Below are positions 25,083-34,981 of a stretch of DNA of 64,000 nucleotides, one piece after another. Position numbers and translations under genes: made by a program. The number at the start of each line of letters is the position of its first letter. Position 1 is the first letter of the stretch. The notes under the pieces were generated by a model, which saw only the letters and a list, made by a program, of their open reading frames with translations, had not been told where the DNA came from and made no database searches. The stretch spans positions 124,001 through 188,000 of the forward strand of contig WTXI01000057.1 of assembly GCA_022376515.1 (NCBI GenBank), written 5' to 3'. The stretch is from Lactifluus volemus. Its lineage: Eukaryota; Basidiomycota; Agaricomycetes; Russulales; Russulaceae.

Positions 25083-26449
25083 CTAGGTAATATCAGTCAC
25101 ACACTGTCCACCATCCTCGGTCGTGATCGCAATGCCGGTATCGCAATCACCACCACTGCTGCTACCATTTAAACCGTGTGAATCGTGTGTCGACGTGAAA
25201 TTCACCGTGCGAGAGAACGTGGACAGTCGCATGGTGCCCCTACCAAACTCTATCCCTGTATCGTTCAGAACCTGGACATTGTCCTGGGTCAAATTCAAGG
25301 ATACGAGCACGATGATCAGCGTCGGGTATATCCCCTAAGTGAGAAAAGTGACCAAGTTGAGCCCGTCCACATTATCCATGACGAAGGTAAACAATAACCG
25401 CACCGTTAGCTGGCCAATGATGCTGAGACAGATGTGGACGGCTGGTGAGCCAGCGAACTCGAAAGAGAGAAGGAGCAACCATGTGAGACAGTACATTCCA
25501 CCAGACTCGATGATGATGATCAGCAAGCGGTAGTACTGCGCACCCCCATGCATCTCTTGCACATCTGGACCGCCCTCGAAACGTTCTAATTTTTTTACGG
25601 TGAAGTAATACGTGCTGGAAAAATTGCCAATCAGCGTTGGGCCACATTGGATAAGCGAGGTCTCCTGAACGCACCATATACGCCACAACACAAGGGTAGT
25701 GGCTACGACATTTGCCGCGAGCGTAAGACAAGGTACCGCAATCATAAAGTTCATGAACGCCGCCACCCAGCTCGGGTTATGGGGCCCATGACGTTGGGCA
25801 AAGGCCATACCGAAGAACGACACTAAGAGGAAAAGTCAGTCACGGTGGAGAATTGTGAGGACACAAAAAACAGTTAGATCGTACAGCCAACGCCTAGAAG
25901 GACAACGAGCGGAACAATGAGCACGCGAAGCTGGCGACCCCATACAACCCAAGCTCTCCAAATGACAATGGAGTCGCCCAAAACAGTCTAAAGAAGTTAT
26001 CGTTTGGCTGATATATGAGAGACCACAAAAATAGCCTACGCTGGTTCCCCGGAGAATGACTTGTGCTGTAGTCTCTGGTCCCCAAAGATTAATGACAGTT
26101 TTGGGGTGTTTTTCTGGGTAAAAGAGTCCATTTGCCACGGAATAAATGTCCAAGGCAAAGTACGTGGCCGAGATGCCAAACATGATAACTGTCAGTATCA
26201 TCATGACGGTGGTGCTGACCGACCTCTCTCTACGAGAGCTACAATCAAGATGCATAAAGTGTTTTTTCCAGACCTACAGCTCATCAAGAGTAACGTACAG
26301 CAAGTAAAGTGCCGTGGTCGTTAGGACAATGTACGCGCCTATATAAGCAGCGGTGAGCCTGACGAAACATGGCGTAAAGAATGGGGACGTTTACCGAAAA
26401 AAACTGCACTGGAGACGATAGCTGCGAAGAATACCTCAGGAAGCGACAT
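25083..26449 (-). CDS. Multi-pass (7TM-like) membrane protein of unknown function
   Basis: Start ATG at 26449 (MSLPEVFFAAIVSSAVFFGA). Exons join in frame through introns with good GT-AG ends: donor GTACGT after TALYLL, GTAGGC after AQVILRGTS, GTACGA after VVLLGVG, GTGCGG after CLSIIGQLT. Hydrophobic segments include MMILTVIMFGISATYFALDI, LRVLIVPLVVLLGVGLSFFG, FMNFMIAVPCLTLAANVVA, YYRLLIIIIESGGMYCLTWL, and AVHICLSIIGQLTGIYPTLI. DSIVIWRAWVVWG is a motif common in Agaricomycete 7TM families of unknown function. One 60-nt intron (GTGCGT...CCAG) is a multiple of three with an open frame and may be optional. The Ser/Thr-rich C-terminal tail looks cytosolic. Confidence 0.7.
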
Positions 26450-27284
26450 TGTAGATCGCTCAGGTAATTGGCAACACTCAAAGGAACTATGCCAGTACTA
26501 TATACGCGCATCCAACACAAGTTAACCCAAAGTAGAAGGTGTATCTGGGCGCATCTAGGCGCTTCATGTCAAAAGTAAATTCTGGAATTGAATGGTAGTC
26601 TTCAGGGACATCTTTGGTTTATCCCTAATCGGTCGAAACAAGTCACGTAAGTGGTTTCTGGCTCGACGAGATAGTTAATGCCCAGTGTTGCCAGGGAGAA
26701 TCACCGCAGTTATAGCCGTAAAATGAGATGCGATCCCATTGATAACGAAAGCCTTGGGCCTACAGTTTGTCAAGTTGAAACACCATGGGCCGGCCCATGT
26801 TATGGCACAGTGTCAGCTGCTGACTCGGAGGTGTCCGTAGGCAGTTGAGCCGCTGCCTCTGAGTCGTCCCTGCCATCGCGCGGCTACGTATTCACAGTTT
26901 GAAATTGTGGAGGCGGGGCGCTTCTCGTATGTAAACTATAAAGCACGGCCCCTGACATGAAGACACCAGTAAAGTTACTGTAGTTGATTCTAGCCCAATT
27001 CGCTTCTTGGGTCTGTGCACCACGAAAATTTTGTGTGGCTTCAAATTCATTGGTAACACCTAAGACTTCCTCGAATGCGATTGCAATATATGGTCTAAAC
27101 ACGCGTGAGATTGTTACTGTGAATCAAGTTCTCAGTGACGGCACTGCGGGGATAACTTACTAAGTTAGGGCAGTGTAGCAGCTGTCTCCCTCTCAGCAGT
27201 TGGCCGCGTCAACCTGTCACGCTTGTTTGTTCTCAAAGTTGCATGGTTGACTCTGACAGCTTTCCATCAAACGGGAACCACTTG
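26450..27284. other. Intergenic, no confident gene
   Basis: A minus-strand frame at 26884-27102 (PYIAIAFEEVLGVTNEFE...) is preceded by an acceptor-like TTTAG, but I recognise nothing in it and it lacks a partner exon. The rest shows no coding character. Confidence 0.4.
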
Positions 27285-27611
27285 TATTGCTACGATGGCT
27301 CTTGCACGTATGCCAACGTTTTTTCACATCCCATCTTTCTTGACGTCCTCAAAACCCCGGAATCGGGTACGTCAGTCACTTCCATTTAATTGCGGTCTTG
27401 CTCACACAATTACCTTTTCCCAGTGCTCAAGTCATCGAAACGCCACGACTCCCTCTTGAGATGACGGTTCGTATTTTTAGCAGTGCTGCTAAATTGAATA
27501 CTGAATCTGTTTCCCCTGTCAGTTCTCAGGGCGTACAATCTTCCTCGTCTCGAGGCCACCCTTGAAAAAAAAGGCAATTTCATGTTGTTGTGATCGACGG
27601 GGCGAGATCAT
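27285..27611 (+). pseudogene. Relic of an NLR 5' end (exons 1-3)
   Basis: TACGATGGCTCTTGCACGTA at 27291 matches the conserved start of the NLR copies, followed by the exon 1/intron 1 junction (CGGGTACGTCAGTCACTTCC), CAAGTCATCGAAACGCCACG (exon 2), and after a CTGTCAG acceptor the C2-domain start. Similarity stops near 27611 inside exon 3. An 8-A run and other small changes break the frame. It shows that the NLR family once had a further copy between copies 1 and 2. Confidence 0.75.
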
Positions 27612-28077
27612 AATAAGATGTGTGGAAGGCCATGCACCGCTTGCGGCTCCATAGCTGGCGGATGCGATGCTAGCACAGTCACTTGCGCTATTAATCTCAT
27701 TCGCTGGCATTTGCATTTTGCAACGTTGGATCACCTGATGCACGCACGTGCCGTATCACGTGCTGCTGGCACCAAAATGCTCAGCGTGGTAACAACCAAG
27801 AAGTAGCAAGTTTGTGGTCCCTAGGTTGGTCGAAATCATGGCGCGATTGTGACGAGGTTTTACAATACATATTACCCCTATTTCCGTGTGTTATGAGACG
27901 TCGTGCATACCATGACTGAAGAAATTCTTGAAATTCAAGATCCATCTGCCACAGGACATCGTGAAACGCGGCGACCAAGAATATGAGTTGCGTTGTCAAG
28001 TCGATGACACCGTAAGCTAATTCTCAGTCCCTTCGTATCTCATACGCCACATGCCTCACTGCTGCTCATAAGAGAGG
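27612..28077. other. Intergenic, no gene seen
   Basis: Only short open frames of no recognisable character. It lies between the NLR relic and the 3' end of the DUF6534 gene. Confidence 0.4.
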
Positions 28078-29609
28078 TCATGATAGATTTTCATCGGTTT
28101 TCATCGACGTCTCCGAGTCTGCAGTGGGAGGCAGACGTTTCAGCTCTATAACTCCGAAGTCATTCTTGTGAGTGGGGCCTGACTCAAGCTCAGTTTCGTA
28201 AAGAGATGTAGGCGATACTTTTGACATACTCGCCACAGAAACAGAGCCCTGGAGTATCACGGGTCTTTGGGACAGCTGTCTTCGCTCCTCCTGTGATGGT
28301 GGGACGCCATTTCTTTAGTTAAGAACTTCACAAACAAACAACTACGCCGCACCTGGCTAGGCAACGTAAGATCAAGGAAGGTTGACGGGGTTCGCCCACG
28401 CAGATGGGCACGTGCTAGAAGCGTGTCGAATATTGCCTGGAATATCTCATGTCTCGTCAGAATGGGGAAGTTACGGAAATTCCACTCACATGTGCGTATA
28501 CTGTACCGGACGTCATATCAAAAAGCCTATAAATAGTCACGTTGGGCAAAAGGAACCATGACCCCAACGCTACGACAGCCCAGATCGTCGCGAGGCAGCC
28601 AGTTTGGATGATATTGCGAATGAGATGGTTCACGATTGAGTTTGACTTCCCAAAGCCACTTCGTGACTTGAGAAGTACTCGTATGAGGATAACTATGCGC
28701 GCAGCACTGAGCAATAAAACTTCTAAGAAATGATGAAGGAACATACGCGAGATGAGGCACTCCACAATAGCCTGCACAGCGTGCCAAATAATCGATGCCG
28801 TCTTTAGAAGTGACTGAGAGCTTCAAATACTTTCAGTGTTGACACAGGTATGCAGTGGAAAAGTACCCCTACGAGGGATGGGCCCAAGCCCCCACTATAT
28901 TAACTAAGCCAAATGTAAAGGCAAGGGTGGAAAGTGCGAGCACTAGGGCAGTCTGGGCGCGACTCCTAGTTAAGGTATGAATACTGAAATAAAAATAAGT
29001 ACCAACATCGAGTCAAGATGAGCAAGTCAATTAAAGATACACCAACCGGGCTGCAAGAAACCCATTTGCCAGTATAATGATGAACAATTGACACAACGAA
29101 TTGACGGGTCCAGCCCATGTTTGGGCTTGGATGGGAATTAGCATTAGCAACAGCAGATGTATAACGATGTAGAACAGACATGGGGGAGCCTTTGATGGAG
29201 AAGAAACGGTTATGCTTCACCGTATGAGATTTATGAGAGACTGTCACTGAATAAGGCTCAAGGCATAAACTTACAATATAGTGTATCCGAAGTGCCACAT
29301 CCTAGTATCCATCCCAGTCAGGAGTAAATCCCGGTCTGAAATTAAGCACGAGAGCGCACAATACACTTTGGAGGGCGACGAGGAGAAATTCTACAATAAC
29401 AAAAAGTCTGTGCGGAAGTGTGGGTAATGAGATGGCTGGAGTTGGTGCTATTTACCTCAGATGTATCGGGTCTTTGAAACCTACCAATACGATAAGCGTC
29501 GTCGGGGTGTAGCTTGGTACCGATGCCTCTACATACCGTAAGTCCAATATCCATAGAATTGTTGGGTCACCAATCCGAAGAGATACGCATCCACTAAACA
29601 AATTATCAT
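28078..29609 (-). CDS. DUF6534-type membrane protein
   Basis: Agaricomycete multi-pass membrane protein of unknown role. Reading right to left: VDAYLFGLVTQQFYGYWTYG, FLLVALQSVLCALV, VWHFGYTIL, SLCQLFIIILANGFLAARLV, IHTLTRSRAQTALVLALSTL, LLKTASIIWHAVQAIVECL, then the domain core SRSGFGKSNSIVNHLIRNII and QTGCLATIWAVVALGSWFLL, followed after an intron by FDTLLARAHLRGRTPS, the usual end of DUF6534 (LATLNAR-like). A Ser/Thr-rich tail ends at 28078. Start at 29609 (MIICLVDAY) is tentative: TTTGTTTAG before TGGATGCG looks like an acceptor, so a first exon may lie upstream. One early join (near 29390-29460) does not stay in frame. Confidence 0.65.
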
Positions 29610-32176
29610 TATTTCGTCGTGCCTATGCGTGTCGCATTGCCTACGGAAGATGCCAATCAAAAGTATTCCTGTTGAACAGATTGGTTATTTGGAGGTAAAG
29701 CAAGGCGTGGAGTCTCGCCTTGTTTTTGCGGACTTTGGGACATTTCACGGATTAACAGGGAGGAGAGGTGGGCATCGTCATGACGCAAAGCCGGTTGTGG
29801 ATTTTATTTATTTGGCTCGACGATATCCGTCGACTGAGGTTCCGAAAAAGGATCACTTGTCAAGTCCGAGGTTGTTAGGTGCCCTATATTGTCTAAATTT
29901 TGGCCTCGGTGAGTCTTCTCCGCAGCAGGAAAGCTGTTGTGATGCTACAATCTTATTGTAAACCGGGAGATTGAATTCTTGTCAAGTGCAGAGTCTCCGA
30001 TTCGGAGCGGCAACATCCAGGGCTCTCTGAGGTGTCACGGTAGAGTAAGTATTGTGCCAGGTCGACATTATTGAATCTTTGCCAACTTTGACGCGAACTT
30101 GCGGCAATTTTTGAGTTGAGGTGATCAGCATTGTTTCAGCCTTACGCCGCTGTAATGTACTGTAAAGTCGGCTATGTGTTCACAAGCGAACATGTCAGGC
30201 GATCGCAATTCCGCAAAGATCGATTAACTTGGATTCGACAGCCCGATTAGCACGAGGGGATCATGACGCTACATGGCACCTACTCAGACATCCTCATTCT
30301 GAAACCCCAAAATGTCGCGAACCGGCGCCACAGTGATAGAACCATAACAACATACCAGTGTCTGTTGCAGATGATGATCGGCGGACCTAGAAGCTCGCTT
30401 TCCCAATCAATCCGCCAGCTGCTATATAAAAGATAGATAGATATTTTCAAAGCTAGATTCAGCGTCCCGTTGACCGACACCATCCCTTTGACTGGGAAAG
30501 AACTGTTGGAGATACAAAGTGATTGACGAAGGAAAGTACGGATAGAAAGAAATTTGTCACATAGCTACAAACTTGACCCAATGTACCGTCGACACTAAGA
30601 GGTGGAACTAGAATTACCAAGAAAGTGAGAGAAGGGTAGAAAAGGGTTGCAACTGGGTCTGGCTTGAGGGATCCAGGAGTAAAAAAAAACTTGGTATTCG
30701 GTGGCATGATACATGTGGACGCGTATAAATTTCTGTTTGTACAGATACAAGTCATGAGACAGACAATGTGGTGGCAAGTCCTGGAACTTCAATGCATCAT
30801 GAGAGTGTAAAGTAACTCAGCGATCTGCCACCAGCCTGAGCGCACAGAAATTTTCACGGGTCTGCGGCTCCCGGACCGAGTTGGCCGCCAGCCTCAGGAG
30901 CGAGCCGGGCGACCGATGGGCGAATTTAGGGGGGACCTTGAAACCAAACCACCACCATGGTTTGGCAATCCCTCGCTTCGGCGAGGGCAAGGTTGAGGAA
31001 GAGCACAACTCACTCTCGGAGACCAAACCCGCCCCCCAGGAGACGACCACTCCAGAAATATATAAACCAAAAATACTCTCAGACCCAAGAGAACCAAACG
31101 GGAGACCACACGGGAGACCCCCCCCCAGACTACCCAACCAACCAGACATAAACCCTATAAACCGTAACATAAACAAAACACCCCCCCCTGTAGTAACCAC
31201 CCATAGCAATAGAAATCATAATCAGTGAAGTACTGAACGCTCGAGCCCTAAACTACCCCCCCCCAGGAAACCGACCACAACCCCCCAACACAAATCCGAA
31301 TCCCAACCCCCTGAAAAGTAAGGTACACTATCCAAAATGGTAGCCACCTGTCCCTGACAACACACGCCGAACGCTACAACAGCCCTTAACCAATCCACCC
31401 CAACGGAAGAGAGCCCTCGCTGAACCCCTCTCAGAACAAACCCCGAAGAGAACAAATGACCACCCCCACCCAACCCCTGAAAAACACCGACCTCGAGGTG
31501 TGGGGCTCCCACTGGAAAACAACGACGGCCACTCCCCGGCCCACACCACACTCCCTGTCCCACCTGTCTTGCAAGCTTTCGGGCTCAAAGGCCCTGAGAG
31601 AGCTATCTCCTCTATCCTCATCTGCCTTCTCACTGGGGCACGCCTTTACTGGCCCATACACTGCTAGATCCCATCCCGATATCTGCCACGCTGTCTCGCA
31701 ACAGCCATGAGTCTGAGATCTCCACTCTAACTTGTTCTATCACATACATGTGAGTGCATAGTCGTTTGACAGTCGTTTCATTTGCCCTGATATATGGCCC
31801 CTGAGGAACCGTCAACACTTTCGCTCGGACGTTATGGTCACATTCCATCCTCCGTCTACCTCCCGCCCAAAGGCGCGCCAACCACGCTACTTACTCCTTC
31901 ATTGCTTTTGACACATTAACTCTAGGACAATCTGGGGCTGATAAAGCCAGTGAGTTATGACCACATTCGACTCGTCACCTCCCAGATGCACCGACAGATA
32001 GCACTGGAACATTCGACGCCCCTCTCTTGGGGTCTGATATGGACAGCAAAAATGGCGAAGCCAATATATGTTACGGATTTGCCTGGACCTTTGCCTCCCT
32101 GCTGCCTCATGTTTTTCATTTCCATCTACATTCTCGCTTACGGACAGAGCCTCACCTTGTACGACATGGAACAGCG
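29610..32176. other. Gene-poor region
   Basis: No protein I recognise. The stretch 30840-31560 is compositionally odd and listed separately. The frame at 29629-29961 (+) has no family features. Confidence 0.4.
30840..31560. repeat. C-rich, G-poor anomalous segment, possible degraded mobile element
   Basis: From about 31080 the + strand is strongly enriched in C and A and depleted in G, with C runs of 7-9 (near 31111, 31181, 31256). The preceding frame (30881-31228, +) is Pro/Asn/Thr-rich. This strand asymmetry is unlike all neighbouring DNA. I see no terminal repeats or known domain; an element remnant is a guess. Confidence 0.3.
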
Positions 32177-32512
32177 TGTTCTTGACTCATAGTGACCCTT
32201 ATGACATCATTAGCCTAGAACTTCGATGACGTCGTAGTTAGACCCAGGCTCATGACATCATTACTGATGTCACTCGCCCTTTGCCCTGTACAGTATATAA
32301 GACGTCTTGTCTTGAGTCCTTGCTCTCCAGCTTGGACTTCTCTCCAATACTAGCCCCTTGAACCTCCTCACAAAAACCCCCTTGTGACTCTCTCCTCTTG
32401 AAGCCCTCTAAGTGCTATAACTTAGCTAGACCCAACTTAGACTCGCGTCTCTGTTGGTCCTCCTGAACAACTTGATCCTATCTTAGGAACTAGGAACAGC
32501 TAGTCCCTAACA
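32177..32512 (+). mobile_element. Candidate solo LTR
   Basis: The segment begins TGTTCTTGACTCATAGTGAC and ends AGTCCCTAACA, so the ends are TGTT...AACA. It contains TATATAAG (near 32293) followed by a C/T-rich leader (TTGCTCTCCAGC, CTCTCCTCTTGAAGCC), as in Gypsy-type LTRs. No matching second LTR and no clear target duplication are visible, so this is tentative. Confidence 0.4.
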
Positions 32513-33231
32513 ATATATGCTCTGCTCGGTACTGCTATGAGTCCCGGCGACTACGTTCACGTTACGAGGACATTCCTAGAAGTTTTTAAAACAGGTCACC
32601 TGCCTGATCATATGTACGCCCAGCATGGGCTCATCTGCGGAAGTCAGTGCCCAGTCACAGGACAAAATAGTTGTTAAGCTCAAGGAAGATCCCCAAGTGT
32701 ACCCATCAGAGTCACACCTGTTGCGAATTAGAGACGATAGCACCCGCCGTCCACTCTCACATTTAGTAACCGTATATCACCAGCTACCCCCCGTGGAGCC
32801 CGCTCTCTAAATAGGTGAGCACATCATCACTGCGTACCCCTCCACCCCGAAGCGTGCCATGACATCTTCCATCCAGTCGACACCGACTCTTCATTGCCCA
32901 CCCCCTGCAATACAGCCCAAGGAGGTGAGACCCTGAGCCACCCTATCAAAAACGACCCATGCCTGACCCAGTGTGTACATCCTAGACAAAACATGGAACC
33001 GAGTCCACCCCGTGAGCAGATTGCTCCACATATAAATATCTACTGTAGACTCTCCTCTGTCCCCCCCCCACATATCTATATCAATCCCACTCCACGGGGC
33101 CCGCGCCTTTGTTGTATTTACATTGCAATACACAAATACAGATCCCAAAAGACACAAACACCCTACCTCCCTCTATTACTGCTAGATCATCACGCTGCCC
33201 AAGATCCTGTTATGACTGAATATTTATAACC

Positions 33232-33983
33232 AAAAAAGATGATACCCGAGCTATATGCAAACACAAGGAAGGTGCAAAGAACGGTGTGTTGAGGATGGCA
33301 CCCTAGACCGGCATGACAGAATGCTCCACCTGTTCAGATACCCTGGAAAGACCCTAGCCCGAAGCATCTGGCCATTCGAAGACCAAACGTGGCCCCAGAT
33401 CTCCCTAGGAACCGCCCTAGGACACGGCCTCCTCTTCTTCCCTTTGGAACCCCAAACCCAAAACCCCCCCGCCACGCAGTCCAAACAAGGGGTGACCAGA
33501 CTCCTACAAATCCTGTGGTCAGAAGCAACCCACCTAATATGGGTCCTATGCTGCGAAAGAGTAATCCATGACACTCACCACTCCTGCGAGGATATAAGAA
33601 GACGCTGGAGAATCATCACCAACAAGAGGCTAGCCGATGATAAGATAGCGGTGACAAAAATCTTAAAGAACAAAATCAGCGATAACAAGGGTTAAAATGA
33701 CCTGGGAAGATGCCCTTGCAAAGAAATTCCAGGATCTACATCCAAACTGGATAACTCGAGATGAGGTTTTTTAGTGGGTAGTAAACGCGGGAATACCGCC
33801 TCCTGAGCCCCACACTACCCCGCAACAGGGGTGTGCGTAAACACATTTTTTGCCCTCCCTCTGAGACCGGACCACTACGGCCCGCTTCAGCGCATTAGGC
33901 TAGAGCTGTTAGGTAACATAGTTACTATCTTCGTCTACCTAATACATCGCTTGTCAAAAAAAAAAAAAAAAAAAAAAAAAAAA
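33232..33983 (+). mobile_element. 5'-truncated LINE (non-LTR retrotransposon), 3' end with poly(A)
   Basis: The open frame 33255-33695 reads like the C-terminal part of a fungal LINE reverse-transcriptase ORF (GVTRLLQILWSEATHLIWVL, CCERVIHD, RRWRIITNKRLADDKIA). The last residues continue in another frame (WEDALAKKFQDLHPNWITRD, about 33692-33760). A roughly 190-nt untranslated tail ends in 28 A residues (33956-33983). The bases after the A tract (GATGAGTGAATTTAACC) resemble those just before the element (TATGACTGAATATTTATAACC), an imperfect candidate target duplication that would set the 5' truncation near 33232. Confidence 0.65.
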
Positions 33984-34589
33984 GATGAGTGAATTTAACC
34001 TTCGTTGGCAAACCATTTACTCCGAGTCTACCCGGGCGTGACACCCCGAAAAACCCAACCATCAAGATAAAGTCACCCCCTTCACATGGTTCCTGCTGCC
34101 TCAGATCTCGTAGTCAGAGGGACTTGCGTGACCTCATCTCTTACCATGCAGTAACCGAATCGTTACAACTCCATTCGGATCGACCCTCCCGAATACATTG
34201 TAATATTGTTCGGCTGTAGGTACAAAAACCCTACTTGTGTTACAAGGGTCATGACGTTTGCATCCACGCCATTTCAGACTATATCGAAGTGTGGATGACC
34301 CTGCGTTGAGTCTACAGACCCAGCTGAGTGTAAATATTACCCTCACTGAGCGTTACGGTTTCAATTGCCCACCATCTTGTTGCTGTAACTTGAATGCAAT
34401 ACCTCAACGTTTCGTCTGTAACATCGATGAACTGCATGGCTCTGGTTCATTGTGACCTTGCGCATAATGACATAATGCCCTATTCGGTGTACACCCTTTT
34501 TTCCCTACTTCCCTTCCCTTCCTTCTCATGGATTGTCATTTCCCGGGTTATCTCCGCTTCTCTGTTCTCTGATATTCGTTCTTACCCCA
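33984..34589. other. Intergenic, no gene seen
   Basis: Between the LINE tail and the 5' cassette of NLR copy 2. Open frames are short and featureless. Confidence 0.45.
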
Positions 34590-34930
34590 ATATGTGTACG
34601 GAAACCTGAGCGCACCGTGCGAGAGGGTTGGTGGAGAACCTGCGAGTTCTCCAAGATTCCCAGGTGTCAGTGCTAGGCTTAACGGGCAGTTTTCGGGATT
34701 GACCATATTGACCGCCAAATGCCTGGAGCATACGATACCACTGAGAGTGACAAATGATCACAGACCAATCATAACTCTGAATCAATTTACGATATGACTC
34801 ACTGGGATGTGGATAGCCTAGACTCTAGAGGGGTGTGACAGCTATAACAGAAAAATGATGAACCAATCCCAAGGTCATCATGCTCTGAGTCTGCTCCAAG
34901 CTAGATGACGCAAGTGGCGTGGCATCGAGC
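34590..34930. repeat. NLR 5' cassette, copy 2
   Basis: Shares GACCGCCAAATGCCTGGAGC, ACGATACCACTGAGAGTGAC, GATATGACTCACTGGGATGT and TGAGTCTGCTCCAAGCT with the cassettes before the other NLR genes, most closely that of copy 3. It leads directly into the conserved CTCAACCTCTTACCTCGACT leader just before the ATG. Confidence 0.65.
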
Positions 34931-34981
34931 TTAGCGCAGGTTCACTGAACGTTGTTGTCTCAACCTCTTACCTCGACTACG

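Noticed and set aside
26884..27102. Minus-strand 72-codon frame with an acceptor-like site before it
   Set aside because: Could be a terminal exon, but no upstream exon or family could be identified, so it is not called.
29629..29961. 110-codon plus-strand frame
   Set aside because: No domain, unusual composition, overlaps the presumed 5' region of the minus-strand DUF6534 gene.
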